Source of the DNA: UBA5859 sp041940025
Lineage (GTDB): Bacteria > Pseudomonadota > Gammaproteobacteria > UBA5859
Direction: 5' to 3'
Length of the DNA: 64,000 nucleotides
NCBI GenBank assembly: GCA_041940025.1
Contig: JBGTSY010000011.1
Location: 1-64,000 of the forward strand
Within the stretch, counting starts at the first letter, position 1. Every line of letters starts with the position of its first letter. Below, piece after piece: positions 1 to 9,500 of the stretch. The position numbers were made by a program, and so were the translations under genes. Below the pieces are notes generated by a model. That model saw only the letters and a program-made list of their open reading frames with translations, had not been told where the DNA came from and did not search any database.

Positions 1-2
1 AA

Positions 3-164
3 TATGTTGTCTTTCGTAAGACTCCTTTTCGTCTTATTTGTAGTTTGGTGGCAAAGGACGCATACCTAGTTTGTAATTGTGATTATAGCCCCGAGATCGA
101 GCCTGATCCAATGAAATCATTGGATAATTTTCTGGAGCGACGTTCGGATTCTAATCAGAATTAA
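3..164 (+). CDS. Possible 3' end of an unidentified CDS entering from the left edge
   Basis: This frame is open from the first bases of the window to a TAA at 162-164, giving 53 codons. The product ends in a polar, acidic and basic tail (residues such as FLERRSDSNQN), which looks like a normal protein C-terminus. There is no start inside the window, so if the gene is real it begins upstream. I do not recognise the family. The open frame is short enough to be chance, so the call rests only on continuity to the edge and on amino-acid composition. Confidence 0.3.
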   Translation, partial: YVVFRKTPFRLICSLVAKDAYLVCNCDYSPEIEPDPMKSLDNFLERRSDSNQN

Positions 165-168
165 TCTT

Positions 169-300
169 ATGAAAGTTATCATCAAACCCAAACTTCATAT
201 GACCTTAACTGTGCTTCCTCTTAATATCTTATCTCTCCTTCTTAAGTTCATATATAGTGGGCCTATTGGCTCCATCATCTTCAACGGCTGGACTGTTTGA
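169..300 (+). CDS. Possible small hydrophobic ORF (43 aa), function unknown
   Basis: An ATG at 169, five bases after the preceding TAA, opens 43 codons ending in TGA at 298-300. The middle of the product is hydrophobic (LTVLPLNILSLLLKFIY) and could be one membrane segment. I see no convincing ribosome binding site and recognise no family. It is listed because 1-454 otherwise holds no gene before the HlyD-like CDS. A chance ORF is at least as likely. From 301 to 454 I see only a stray AGGAGG at 403-408. Confidence 0.18.
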   Translation: MKVIIKPKLHMTLTVLPLNILSLLLKFIYSGPIGSIIFNGWTV

Positions 301-454
301 GATCAATTTCGTATATTGGGACACTCCATCAAAGCCTGTGTTGCCTTATCTCAAAGAAATGCTTGAGTTGCTTAAGAATTCCTTGATTTACTTTCTTTTT
401 TTAGGAGGTATATAATTTGTAGCGTTCTCGCGCTTAAGCTTTTCGTCATAAGCC

Positions 455-1681
455 TTGAAGGAAAATGGATTTTCAACAATCTTGCCCTGGACAATTTTGT
501 TCATTTTGCTGTTTCTGTTGTTTTTTGTACTGACTATCGTAGGGGTGTGGCCAGCTTATCAATCTCCAGGCTCCCGACTATATGCGTCTAATCTCGGTTA
601 CCCGGCGTTATTACGCCTATTTAGTCTTCCCATCCCAGTGGAAACGGTGCAGGTGACGCAAAGAAAACTAAGCAGCTATGTGTCGGGCAGCGGTCATATT
701 GGATATTTAAATGAGGTGCCCATTAATATTGAATTTGCGGGTGTCGTGACTCGGGTATATGTGGAGCCAGGAGATCAGGTGGACGCTGGAGAAGCACTAG
801 TTAGTATCAATCCTGGTTCGTCTGAAACCAGTATTGTGTCTTTAGATGTGCAACTCAAAAAAGCGGAATTCGATCAAGCTAAGAACGATTATGAACGGGA
901 GCTGAAAGCCTATGAAAAGGGATTAATCAGACTAACCGAGTTAGAGGGGTTCAAACAGAAATTAACAAAGGCCGAAATCGATCTTCGAAAGGCGAAGGAA
1001 TCCCTGGAAGACAAGGTGCGCTCTCGCAGCACCAGCGCCTTAAAAAATCGTGGCGGTAGCGCGCGAATCACCGAGCAAGTGGATATTGTCTCTCCGTTGA
1101 AAGGTGAAGTGGTGGCGCGCTCCATTTATCTGGGCGAAAACTTGGTTGGCGAAACTGAAGCGGCGATGCTCATTGGCGACAATAAAGTCTTTAGAGCGGC
1201 TTTAGATCAGCGCTTTGCCAGCGTCATCCAACCCGGAAGAGTGGGTAAGGTCTATTTGAATGCCTATCCAGGACGTTCGTTTGATGCTGAGATAGTACGA
1301 ACCAACAACTATGTCACTACTCCAGATGCAAAGAGACCTGTCGATTATGCGCCCTATAGTTTCACCGTCTGGTTTAGTTTATTGAATGTAGATGCCGCCA
1401 ATGACAAGCTTCTCTCCGGTATGAACGGCTACGCAGTCCTGGAATCCAACTTTGATTTGCCGGCCATTCCAGAAAGTGCATTGATGCGCTATTCGGGCAA
1501 TGATGGTTTAGTGATGGTGGTGAACGATGATGATCGAATTAACCTACGGCGAATTACCTATGAAGTCACAGAATCTGGGTATGTAGGGGTGTCGTCGGGG
1601 CTTGAAGTAGGTGAAACGGTGATTACCCAAGGGCAAGTCGCACTACAAGAAAATGATACAGTGAGGATGACATCAGAATGA
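455..1681 (+). CDS. HlyD/RND-type periplasmic adaptor (membrane fusion protein)
   Basis: This is a periplasmic adaptor linking an inner-membrane pump to a TolC-like channel. An N-terminal transmembrane anchor lies at about residues 12-31. It is followed by a lipoyl-like half motif (VYVEPGDQVDAGEAL, about 101-115), a charged helical hairpin (about 125-190) and the second lipoyl half (VDIVSPLKGEVVA, about 208-220), then beta-barrel and membrane-proximal domains. The 408 aa length is normal for the family. The next gene, a TolC-like protein, overlaps the stop by ATGA. No ATPase or RND pump lies beside it in the window, so the transport partner is unknown. The start is uncertain: the reading frame has a TAA at 449-451 and the first usable codon is TTG 455, with no clear ribosome binding site. 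TTG 482 is an alternative. Confidence 0.85.
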   Translation: MKENGFSTILPWTILFILLFLLFFVLTIVGVWPAYQSPGSRLYASNLGYPALLRLFSLPIPVETVQVTQRKLSSYVSGSGHIGYLNEVPINIEFAGVVTRVYVEPGDQVDAGEALVSINPGSSETSIVSLDVQLKKAEFDQAKNDYERELKAYEKGLIRLTELEGFKQKLTKAEIDLRKAKESLEDKVRSRSTSALKNRGGSARITEQVDIVSPLKGEVVARSIYLGENLVGETEAAMLIGDNKVFRAALDQRFASVIQPGRVGKVYLNAYPGRSFDAEIVRTNNYVTTPDAKRPVDYAPYSFTVWFSLLNVDAANDKLLSGMNGYAVLESNFDLPAIPESALMRYSGNDGLVMVVNDDDRINLRRITYEVTESGYVGVSSGLEVGETVITQGQVALQENDTVRMTSE

Positions 1682-3075
1682 TTCACTTAATAAAAACGTT
1701 CGCTTTGCTGGTTTTGCTTCAACTATCGATGTTTCCAGCAAAGGCAGCGCTCTCATTAGAAGACTTTGGTAATCGGATTGCGCAGCTGAATTTAAATAAA
1801 CCCACTACCGTGGATTTTAAGCGACAAATCATCAGTGAAAACAGTGTGCCGCTGACGTTGCTAGATGCTATCAGATTGGCCGTGGAGAATAATGAATCGT
1901 TCCGTCGCAATGTGGTGGACTTATTGCGTTCTGATTTAGCCTATCAGCAGAGCACGGAACAATACAAATCTGAGTATCAAGTGCAATTGCGCGCCGGTTA
2001 CCAGGAACAAGACTTTGATGATTCTGGTGCGGCTGGGGTATTTGTGGATGATCGCAGCGTGACTGGTGTACAGGCGACTTGGATACCGCCCTGGTGGCAT
2101 AAGAGCGAGTTTAAATACGACACAGAGATCGCTTCCATGGAGTCCAAGATTACCAAGTACCGCCTGGTGGAAGCTTACCGTGAGTTGGCCCTGGAGATCT
2201 ATCAAGCCTATTTTGACGTAGTGTTGCAGGAAGAGAAAGTGGCCATTGAGGAGGATTCACTATCTGTGGCAAGACAACAACTACAAAACGTTCAAGAGGA
2301 ATATAAACTAGGGAACGCTTCCCGGTTAACCTTTCTGTCAGAAGAAAGCAATTTGTTAGATCGATTTGTGCAATACAACGATGCCATACAGGTGTTAATA
2401 GAAACACGCAATCGACTGTTCGAGACCATCGGATTTCCAGAATCTGACAAATTTAGCTTAATGGATCGACTCGATTTTCAAAATACCGATACCAGCATGA
2501 CTGACTGGTCGCTTGTAAATGATCCTATCGCTCAAGAGTTCACCATACTGGCGAAACAGCAACAGGTGGAAATACAAAAACTCTCGAAAAAGTGGAAGCC
2601 AAAATTGGAAATACAGGGGATCTATGCGCCTACGGTGAGAGATCAATTTAACAATGGCACCGATGAGGAATTTAGTTTTTCAGGTGTGAATGCTCAGTTG
2701 AGTGTGGCGATCCCAAACTTTGGCGCCGATGAAAAGCAGTTAGCGATGTTGCAACAGGATCTTGCGCATCATGAGAATCAGCTCAACGCCCATCAAACCG
2801 ATCGAAATATAAAGTTAAAGTCTCTCACCAAACAGGAAGCTCAAATTTCAGAGAAACTGAAGTTGCTCACCAACCTGGTTATTAAGAAGAAACAGGAAGT
2901 CAAGTCAGCCCGTGAAGGATACGAGATTGGTAAGTTGACCAGTCTTGAATTACGCTATTTCGAGAACAATGCACATGATGCACAGACCGAGTATCTGCAA
3001 GCACTCTATGATCAAATGAGCGTGTCTGCTCAGATCAGAAAATTGATGGGTCGAGAGTTGGTGCGACTATTTTAG
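1678..3075 (+). CDS. TolC-family outer membrane efflux/secretion channel
   Basis: This is an outer-membrane channel subunit of a tripartite exporter. Residues 1-23 form a signal peptide ending FPAKA. The rest is long amphipathic helices with paired repeats typical of OEP domains; for example LLDAIRLAVENNESFRR (about 61-77) opens the first repeat, and the C-terminal half has VKSAREGYEIGKLTSLEL (about 410-427). The length of 465 aa fits the TolC family. It overlaps the adaptor gene by four bases (ATGA), implying translational coupling. The substrate cannot be told from sequence. Downstream glycan genes on the same strand suggest export of a polysaccharide, a glycoconjugate or an associated protein, but that is inference. 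Confidence 0.88.
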   Translation: MIHLIKTFALLVLLQLSMFPAKAALSLEDFGNRIAQLNLNKPTTVDFKRQIISENSVPLTLLDAIRLAVENNESFRRNVVDLLRSDLAYQQSTEQYKSEYQVQLRAGYQEQDFDDSGAAGVFVDDRSVTGVQATWIPPWWHKSEFKYDTEIASMESKITKYRLVEAYRELALEIYQAYFDVVLQEEKVAIEEDSLSVARQQLQNVQEEYKLGNASRLTFLSEESNLLDRFVQYNDAIQVLIETRNRLFETIGFPESDKFSLMDRLDFQNTDTSMTDWSLVNDPIAQEFTILAKQQQVEIQKLSKKWKPKLEIQGIYAPTVRDQFNNGTDEEFSFSGVNAQLSVAIPNFGADEKQLAMLQQDLAHHENQLNAHQTDRNIKLKSLTKQEAQISEKLKLLTNLVIKKKQEVKSAREGYEIGKLTSLELRYFENNAHDAQTEYLQALYDQMSVSAQIRKLMGRELVRLF

Positions 3076-3096
3076 CGATGCACTTGGCAGCCTGTG

Positions 3097-4068
3097 ATGG
3101 CATTGAGAAATAAAAATTTCAGGGTACTGATGAAACTGAGTGTCAGTTTGTTCCTGTTGTGGGTGCTGTTTCAGTTTACAGATAGCGAAGTGTTTTTTCA
3201 GCATGTTTCCGAAGTGGGATGGGCATTGGTGCTGGGCGCCTGGCTTTATTATGGCGCATGTCAGTGGCTTTCCGCCCTTAGGTGGCAGTGGTTATTGGGC
3301 GCAAAACAGATCCATGTGCCAGTCTATAAATTGTTTGAGTTTTATATGGTGGGCATGTTTTTTAATAACTTTTTACCTGGTGCGGTGGGCGGCGATCTGG
3401 TTAAAGGATACGATCTTTATCGCCATACGGAGCAGGCTGACGAAGCAATTGTGTCCATATTTATGGAAAGATTGACTGGTTTGATAGGTTTAACCATACT
3501 GGCAATTCTCACCTTATTGGCAGTGACGCCACAAATAGAATCCTCAACCGTGGTCTATCTTGTGAGTGCGACAACGCTATTTTTAGTGTTCGTCTGCGTG
3601 ATTATCTGGTTTACCCCCAGTCTGAAGAAATGGACTCGCATTTTAACCAACAATCTGCCAGATAAGGCAGGCAAGATTATAGAGGACTCGGTGCATGCGT
3701 TGATTGCATACAGAGATCATCCTTCGATACTGCTGAAGACCATTCTATTGTCTCTTTTGATTCAAGGATTATTCGCCTTGTATTACGCTTTTGCTGCTAT
3801 GGCGTTGGATATGGATATATCTGTCACCTACTTTTTACTATTTCTGCCATTGATTACCTTGGTAACCATGGTGCCTATCTCCTTTGGTGGCTTGGGCTTA
3901 AGAGAAGCCACTATGGTGGCTCTTTTTGCATTGGTGGGGATCACCAGTGCGCAGATATTGGCGCTGTCGTTAACTGTTCACCTGATTAATCTAGGTTTGA
4001 GTCTGTTTGGTGGGTTGATTTGGATAGTGCGTAAAAGGCGACTTAGCGCACATCCCAGTGTTCATTAA
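3097..4068 (+). CDS. Flippase-like integral membrane protein (LPG-synthase TM / UPF0104 family)
   Basis: This is a polytopic inner-membrane protein of about eight helices. Two family hallmarks are visible: the FNNFLPGAVGGDLVKGYDLY stretch (about residues 89-108) and a late ISFGGLGLREA motif (about 269-279). The family (PF03706-like, related to the membrane half of MprF and to YbhN) is linked to lipid or lipid-linked-sugar translocation and often lies next to glycosyltransferases, as here. GTG 3094 lies one codon upstream; ATG 3097 is preferred. The gene starts about 20 bp after the TolC-like gene and precedes the TPR membrane protein by 12 bp, consistent with one operon. The exact substrate is unknown. 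Confidence 0.8.
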   Translation: MALRNKNFRVLMKLSVSLFLLWVLFQFTDSEVFFQHVSEVGWALVLGAWLYYGACQWLSALRWQWLLGAKQIHVPVYKLFEFYMVGMFFNNFLPGAVGGDLVKGYDLYRHTEQADEAIVSIFMERLTGLIGLTILAILTLLAVTPQIESSTVVYLVSATTLFLVFVCVIIWFTPSLKKWTRILTNNLPDKAGKIIEDSVHALIAYRDHPSILLKTILLSLLIQGLFALYYAFAAMALDMDISVTYFLLFLPLITLVTMVPISFGGLGLREATMVALFALVGITSAQILALSLTVHLINLGLSLFGGLIWIVRKRRLSAHPSVH

Positions 4069-4080
4069 GGCAAGATTCCT

Positions 4081-5439
4081 ATGTGGCAACAATTATCATC
4101 CATCGATAGAAGTCAGTATCTCTACTGGATTGGTTTTGCCTGTTTGATACTCGCCGTGACTCAATTCTGGTATACGCTTCCAGATGCCATCATGTCCTAT
4201 GCTGGCGATGATCCTGGTAGACAATTTATTCCACATACGCCAATAGTTGTCTCTCTATATAAAATGGTGACCATTTTATTCTGTACATTGTTGATCTTTG
4301 TTTGGATAAAAAAATGTTGGACGACTACCTGGATACGGTCATCACTGTGGACATTTTTACTACTATTGCTCGGGTTTTCTTACTTTCTTAATCAGTGGTC
4401 ACCACAAACCTTAGTGGACAGCAGCATTCTCCATTATGAAATGACACGGGTGATCACTGATATGGAAGAGAACATTACTCATCAACAGAGAGATTGGCGA
4501 GTCAATCAAATCATATCTGGTGAGTGGGATAGCCCTGCATTCTTTTTCATGCAGTTTCCAGGTGATGATGGATGGGAATGGTCGTTGTTGTTGCCCGGTC
4601 GGCAATTACATGTACTGGTTAACATTTTCGGGCTTTCCAATGCGTTTCAAACTTTTGCTGCCAGAGGCTGGTTTCTCGCCATTATTGGCACTCTATTGTT
4701 ACTATTTTCCCAATATCTATACATGCCGAATGGAGCACAGGCACTTAGAACCGATTTTGGCCATGCGGTTTTAATAGGCATTGCACTGCTGATGGTGAGC
4801 CTGACACCGAGGTTTATTGCCGGCTATTATCAAGAGTCAGCAAACCTGGCGCAGGCGCAGGGTAACTACGCAAAAGCCATTGCTCATTGGCAACGCGCAG
4901 TGATCTGGCGACCTGATCTCAACTATAGCCTCATGTATCACCGAAAAATCGGAGAAGCCCAATTGCAGATGCGTTGTTTCGATTGCTTCGAGGCTCATTT
5001 GGCTTACGCCTTCGATGCGATTTACGAACAGGATTATCCCGAAGTGTTTCGTAGATTCGAACTCGCTCAGGCCCAAAGACCCAACTTCAGGCCGCTCACT
5101 TACTGGTGGGCCGCTGCACGAAGTGAGCATGCGGTTAATCTTTTCGATTTAGGTCATGTTTCCCAGGCAAATGATGAATGGAATTTGGCACTTCGCCAAG
5201 TACCCACTATGCCGATGGCCTGGTATGGGACCATGCTGGCCAATATTCGCATGAAGCAGTTTGATGCGGCGGCAAGAGCAGCACAAAGTTTGTGGTGGTT
5301 GCATGGCTATTTTGGTTTTAAACACCTGACATTGCGTTCTCAGGCATGGGTCACCCAAAGCTGGCAGGCATTCCACTCCGGTGACTATGCTAAAGCACAT
5401 CATTATTACACCACTGCATTGACTCCGGACAATTGGTAA
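4081..5439 (+). CDS. Membrane protein with N-terminal TM helices and C-terminal TPR-like repeats
   Basis: No named family is recognised. About six hydrophobic segments occupy residues 15-250 (for example at 17-34, 59-76, 87-105 and 198-216). The C-terminal 180 residues are soluble and alpha-helical, with TPR-like repeats: AQAQGNYAKAIAHWQRAVIW, DLGHVSQANDEWNLALRQVP and FHSGDYAKAHHYYTTALT each show the spaced small/aromatic pattern. An extracytoplasmic loop between TM3 and TM4 carries a short WDSPAFFFMQFPGDDGWEW stretch. The stop overlaps the start of the next gene (TAATG), so it is translationally coupled to the GT39-type glycosyltransferase. A role in organising or supplying that enzyme is inference only. 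Confidence 0.7.
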   Translation: MWQQLSSIDRSQYLYWIGFACLILAVTQFWYTLPDAIMSYAGDDPGRQFIPHTPIVVSLYKMVTILFCTLLIFVWIKKCWTTTWIRSSLWTFLLLLLGFSYFLNQWSPQTLVDSSILHYEMTRVITDMEENITHQQRDWRVNQIISGEWDSPAFFFMQFPGDDGWEWSLLLPGRQLHVLVNIFGLSNAFQTFAARGWFLAIIGTLLLLFSQYLYMPNGAQALRTDFGHAVLIGIALLMVSLTPRFIAGYYQESANLAQAQGNYAKAIAHWQRAVIWRPDLNYSLMYHRKIGEAQLQMRCFDCFEAHLAYAFDAIYEQDYPEVFRRFELAQAQRPNFRPLTYWWAAARSEHAVNLFDLGHVSQANDEWNLALRQVPTMPMAWYGTMLANIRMKQFDAAARAAQSLWWLHGYFGFKHLTLRSQAWVTQSWQAFHSGDYAKAHHYYTTALTPDNW

Positions 5440-8400
5440 TGATTCAAATCGGGCATGAGAAATTATTAGCTTTGGGTCTGATTATCCTTGTGGCTTTTGT
5501 TTGTGCGTGGCAGAACGCCCATACAGTATTACCCGGACGATCCCCACTGCAACCGGTATTTGAGTTGGATAATTGGATACGTGCAGTTGAAGAGAGGCCG
5601 CGCGCCTATTTTCGACGAGAACTGAATGTGCCATTTAAGCCAAGACATGCCTGGATTGCAGTAAGCGCGGACGATTATCAACTCTATGTGAATGGGCATT
5701 TGGTTGGCGGCAATGCCTACGTAATCAATCCTACAAACGCCTTTCAAAACCAACTGTTGGCAAAGGAGCAGAGCCTAACCTATAGGAATGTGATTTCGAT
5801 GGCGCGTGGTATCGAATTACAAAAAAGCATCAACTATGAACGTCAGGTGGCACAATTCTACGATATTGCGACTGTGTTACAGCCCGGAAAAAATATCATT
5901 GCCCTGTACAGCCAGTCGGATGGCCATCATGAAATAGCAGTGACTGGAGAAGTGTTAGGGGCAAGTGCAAAGGAACAAGTGACTCTTCCCGGAGAAGCGC
6001 GGTTTTGGCGTGCCCGCCATTATTCTGAAAATCAAAACGAAGTCAGTTGGCGTGATTTAGAATTCGATGATGTACATTGGCCCTGGGCCATAGAGGCACA
6101 CTCTGACATACCTCTTGTTTATAGCGCATTGCCAAAAACCATCTGGACCACGCCACCCACCGCCATTCGGATGCAGGGTTTGCCTGGTCATCGGCAAATG
6201 GAATTACGATTACCCTTGGATATCAGCCTCACTCAGACTTTGCATGGCCGCTATCCGGCTTGGGCGCGAATTCTATCTAACTATCCAGTGGAGGTGTTTA
6301 TAGATGAGACATCCATAGGAATGGTAAGCGCGAATACTTATACCGGGTTTGATTTTCGTCGCCATCTTTGGCCTAGCAGTCGTTATTTAAGAATGATAGT
6401 GAATGCCCCTATAGGGGACACCGGGGATCCCGTTGCCTGGCTAAAGGTGGATGGCACCATTGCAGATGTACAACTTGCCGGCCACCAGGAGTGGCAAATG
6501 AAGTTGCCATTCGCACAATATGGGCAGTCATCACCTGGCTGGCAAAAACCGCTTCAAGATATCATGGTTCACAATCGCATCCCCTTCGAACTGATGCTAC
6601 CACAGATGGCCGATTCACGTTTTGTGCAAAGGTTCTTTTTTCTTTTTAATATGTGGTTCGCCGGTCTGCTGATTTTTGTCTATTGGATGCGTGATAAAGT
6701 GGATCGCCTGCCTTTGATGATGGGACTGGCGGTGGGTGGTACCTTTGTCCTTTGTTTGGAACTCTTGAGACTCCGTTGTCTGGAAAGCGATAGCTTTTTA
6801 TATTTTCTTGCACCGGAACGTCACTCACTATGGCTGTTTTTACCGCCCTTATTATTGGCGGCAGGGGTGATGAGTTGTCACACCGAACGCTTTCATTTGC
6901 GTGGACGATTTCAGCCGCTTCATAACTATTTACCACAACATGCACCCACACTATGGTTGTTCGTGATTGCCGTTCTTGGTATGTGGTTGCGCATCTACAA
7001 TATTGGATTGGAAGATCTCCAGGCTGATGAAAATGTCAGTTGGGATGCGGCGCGCGGAATTTTAAAGACTGGTATACCTGAAGCTGTGTCTGGAGTGTGG
7101 TATACACGTTCTCCCTTATATCACTATCTGTTAGCGGGTTGGCTCGCCATACTTGGTGATAATATCGTCAATGCACGACTCTTTGCCGCGCTTCCTGGGG
7201 TCGGTTCGATCGTTGTGGTTTACCTGCTCACTAGAATGATCAGTGGGGATCGCTTGTTAGGATTGTTTGCCGCGTTTTTATTGGCGATAGATCCGTGGCA
7301 ACTCCATGTGTCTCGAATTATTCGTTTTTATCAACTGATGCAGTTTTTTGGATTGTTGGCCACCTATTATTTCATCAAAGGTATCGTTTGGCGTCAGGGA
7401 AAACACTATCAGAATTGGTTTTTTGTCTGTGCCGTGGCGGCGGTATTAAGCCAAGAAGTGTTTGTGGTGATTTTCCCTGCTTACGGTATCGCCTATTTAA
7501 TTTACTACCGGCCTTTCTCCTGGTCAGATGATAGAAATTTATGGATTGGATTCACTGTGGGCATGTCGATAGCGCTCTTTGATGTGGCGCTGTTCAGTAT
7601 TCTTTGCCTGACCCCTCATGTTGGAGTGGCCACATCCAGTGGCTCAATTATGCAGTTGCATTTGTTAAATGTAACCGGTTTTATCAATACATTTTTGGGC
7701 GGATATAACCGCGCCCATCTGTTATATACCCTAGTAACATTCGCTGGCCTTTTTTACTGGATTAAACAGCAGAACCGGGCAGTATTAACGCTCTATCTGG
7801 CTGTGGCGCTCACGCTCATCACTATTACTATTTTAATCATGCAAATCGCCTTGCGTTACCTTTATATTATTTATCCTTATCTGATTATCCTCACAGTGAT
7901 GACCCTTGGTGCATTTGTACAATACGGACTGAACTATCTGGGTCGATTCAGTGATAACAGCTTATTGGCTCGCCGTTGGGCGATAGTGATGTCTAGCACC
8001 CTCTTTTTAGCAGCCTGCGTGAATTTAGAGATCCCGAAAATTGCAGACTCCTATCAGGTGGGTAGAAATCTAGGCCACATGTCCGCTTTACAATACATTG
8101 AACAATACCGACAACCCGGTGACAAGGTGATGAGTGTTCACCCCATGCCGGCAGCCATATTACATGGGGGTATCGATTATTATTTAATGGAGCTTGTACA
8201 GTTTGATGAAATTTATCTCAAGGATAATCGCTTGGTTGATAGATGGGCAGGTGGACAACTGGTCTCTAAACCGGATCAACTACGACAGCTGTTTCACCGG
8301 CATTCACGCTTGTGGATCATTTTAGACGAACCGGAGGCAGATAAAACCACGGACCGATTTAAGCAAATGGTACTTCAGTCGGGAGAGGTTCGCTTTGAAT

Positions 8401-8489
8401 TTTTCGGTGGTAAAGTCGTGTTGTGGGAGCAGAGCCGTGGCACATTGGCGACCATGCCCGATTGGGGCGGCAGTGTTGACAGTTATTAA
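5439..8489 (+). CDS. Large membrane glycosyltransferase, GT39/ArnT-PMT-like, with N-terminal beta-sandwich region
   Basis: This is a 1016-residue membrane enzyme expected to transfer a sugar from a polyprenyl-phosphate donor on the periplasmic side. Residues about 30-370 form a soluble beta-rich part with carbohydrate-binding-like sequence (YQLYVNGHLVGGNAY near 70-84). TM helices begin near 395. The GT39-type core starts around 505, with the first-loop acidic pair in LEDLQADENVSWDAARGIL (about 523-541) and the following SPLYHYLLAGWLAILG. A further eight or so helices reach about 850, then a soluble tail. ATG 5439 overlaps the upstream stop (TAATG); TTG 5433 is an alternative. The N-terminal domain makes it longer than ArnT or PMT proteins. 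The acceptor is unknown. Confidence 0.78.
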   Translation: MIQIGHEKLLALGLIILVAFVCAWQNAHTVLPGRSPLQPVFELDNWIRAVEERPRAYFRRELNVPFKPRHAWIAVSADDYQLYVNGHLVGGNAYVINPTNAFQNQLLAKEQSLTYRNVISMARGIELQKSINYERQVAQFYDIATVLQPGKNIIALYSQSDGHHEIAVTGEVLGASAKEQVTLPGEARFWRARHYSENQNEVSWRDLEFDDVHWPWAIEAHSDIPLVYSALPKTIWTTPPTAIRMQGLPGHRQMELRLPLDISLTQTLHGRYPAWARILSNYPVEVFIDETSIGMVSANTYTGFDFRRHLWPSSRYLRMIVNAPIGDTGDPVAWLKVDGTIADVQLAGHQEWQMKLPFAQYGQSSPGWQKPLQDIMVHNRIPFELMLPQMADSRFVQRFFFLFNMWFAGLLIFVYWMRDKVDRLPLMMGLAVGGTFVLCLELLRLRCLESDSFLYFLAPERHSLWLFLPPLLLAAGVMSCHTERFHLRGRFQPLHNYLPQHAPTLWLFVIAVLGMWLRIYNIGLEDLQADENVSWDAARGILKTGIPEAVSGVWYTRSPLYHYLLAGWLAILGDNIVNARLFAALPGVGSIVVVYLLTRMISGDRLLGLFAAFLLAIDPWQLHVSRIIRFYQLMQFFGLLATYYFIKGIVWRQGKHYQNWFFVCAVAAVLSQEVFVVIFPAYGIAYLIYYRPFSWSDDRNLWIGFTVGMSIALFDVALFSILCLTPHVGVATSSGSIMQLHLLNVTGFINTFLGGYNRAHLLYTLVTFAGLFYWIKQQNRAVLTLYLAVALTLITITILIMQIALRYLYIIYPYLIILTVMTLGAFVQYGLNYLGRFSDNSLLARRWAIVMSSTLFLAACVNLEIPKIADSYQVGRNLGHMSALQYIEQYRQPGDKVMSVHPMPAAILHGGIDYYLMELVQFDEIYLKDNRLVDRWAGGQLVSKPDQLRQLFHRHSRLWIILDEPEADKTTDRFKQMVLQSGEVRFEFFGGKVVLWEQSRGTLATMPDWGGSVDSY

Positions 8490-9480
8490 GCGAGGACTAC
8501 TATGGATGTGCCTCTCTATACTGGCCGGTGGCGCGCAAGGTGCCGTCTTATGTGAGGCAGAAGTACTTGAGAATTTGCGAGACAATCCCTCCTTTCAACG
8601 CTTAATAAGACATAAAGCTGATTCTGTAAAGTTGGGCAAAGAAGGCGCGCTTCATCGCAATTATCAGGGATTGTCCGAGGTCGCCAGCCAGCGAGAATTG
8701 TTGTGGTTAGCGAGATATGGCGTACTCAGCGCACAGGATAAATACCTAGATCGGGCGATGGCAGCAGTACAGTGGGGGTTCGAACAGCAAACCCCGGCAG
8801 GTTATTTTCGAAATGGTCTGGATCTAAAACCGGAAAAGGCGATGAATGCCGACCTGTTTTTTATGCACGCCGTCGTCAGTTTCAGACAATTGTTAGCATG
8901 TTATCAGTTGGGTGAAGCCTATGCTCGTACCATTGAGCAGTGGCGCGAACCCTATTCCAGTGCCTTAGCTTGGGTAGAAGCGCATGAAAAGGAATTATAT
9001 AAGCATGATCGGCGTACGAGTAATAGGATGCTCTTCAATGTGGTGGCCCTGCAACTGGGATCAGATTGGGTTTCTCGCCCGCAGACTGCCAAGTTGGCCC
9101 AAAAATGGCTTCAAGAAGTATTGGCTAAGCAAACGAATGAGGGTGTTTTCCCGGAAAAAGGCGGTTGGGACAGCAGCTATCAGGCAGTGAGTTGTTTAAA
9201 TTTGATGTGGTTGATGATGGCTACCCAGGCGGAGCAGTTGGCACCGGCAATTTCTAATGGCATGCGTTGGTTGGCGACTCGAGTCAGCGCCGATGGGGAA
9301 ATTTCGGTTGAGGGTAATACACGCACAGGGAGGGGACAGGAAAGATTTTTTGGTCAAGCCAAACAAGTGAACTATTTTGAGGTGGCATTAGCTTTTTTTT
9401 ACTGGGGGGAATTGTCTGGGGAGAGGCAATATAGAGTAAAAGCGGAAGCCATTATTAATTATATGGTGCAATATGGATAA
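8473..9480 (+). CDS. Secreted alpha/alpha-barrel protein, glycoside-hydrolase-like (hypothetical)
   Basis: The product has a signal peptide (LTVIKRGLLWMCLSILAGGA, cleavage near AQG-AV) and then about 300 residues of helical pairs rich in Trp and Tyr. Examples are SQRELLWLARYGVLS, FFMHAVVSFRQLLACY, LFNVVALQLGSDW and FPEKGGWDSSYQAVSCLNLM. That pattern resembles (alpha/alpha)6-barrel polysaccharide-processing enzymes, but no catalytic residue can be assigned safely. GTG 8473 or TTG 8476 gives the charged signal peptide. ATG 8506 has a better ribosome site (GAGGA at 8492-8496) but gives a signal without its basic start. The 5' end overlaps the GT39 gene. Trimming of a glycan made by the operon is inferred. 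Confidence 0.62.
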   Translation: MLTVIKRGLLWMCLSILAGGAQGAVLCEAEVLENLRDNPSFQRLIRHKADSVKLGKEGALHRNYQGLSEVASQRELLWLARYGVLSAQDKYLDRAMAAVQWGFEQQTPAGYFRNGLDLKPEKAMNADLFFMHAVVSFRQLLACYQLGEAYARTIEQWREPYSSALAWVEAHEKELYKHDRRTSNRMLFNVVALQLGSDWVSRPQTAKLAQKWLQEVLAKQTNEGVFPEKGGWDSSYQAVSCLNLMWLMMATQAEQLAPAISNGMRWLATRVSADGEISVEGNTRTGRGQERFFGQAKQVNYFEVALAFFYWGELSGERQYRVKAEAIINYMVQYG

Positions 9481-9500
9481 GGAAGTTTCGAGAATAGATA

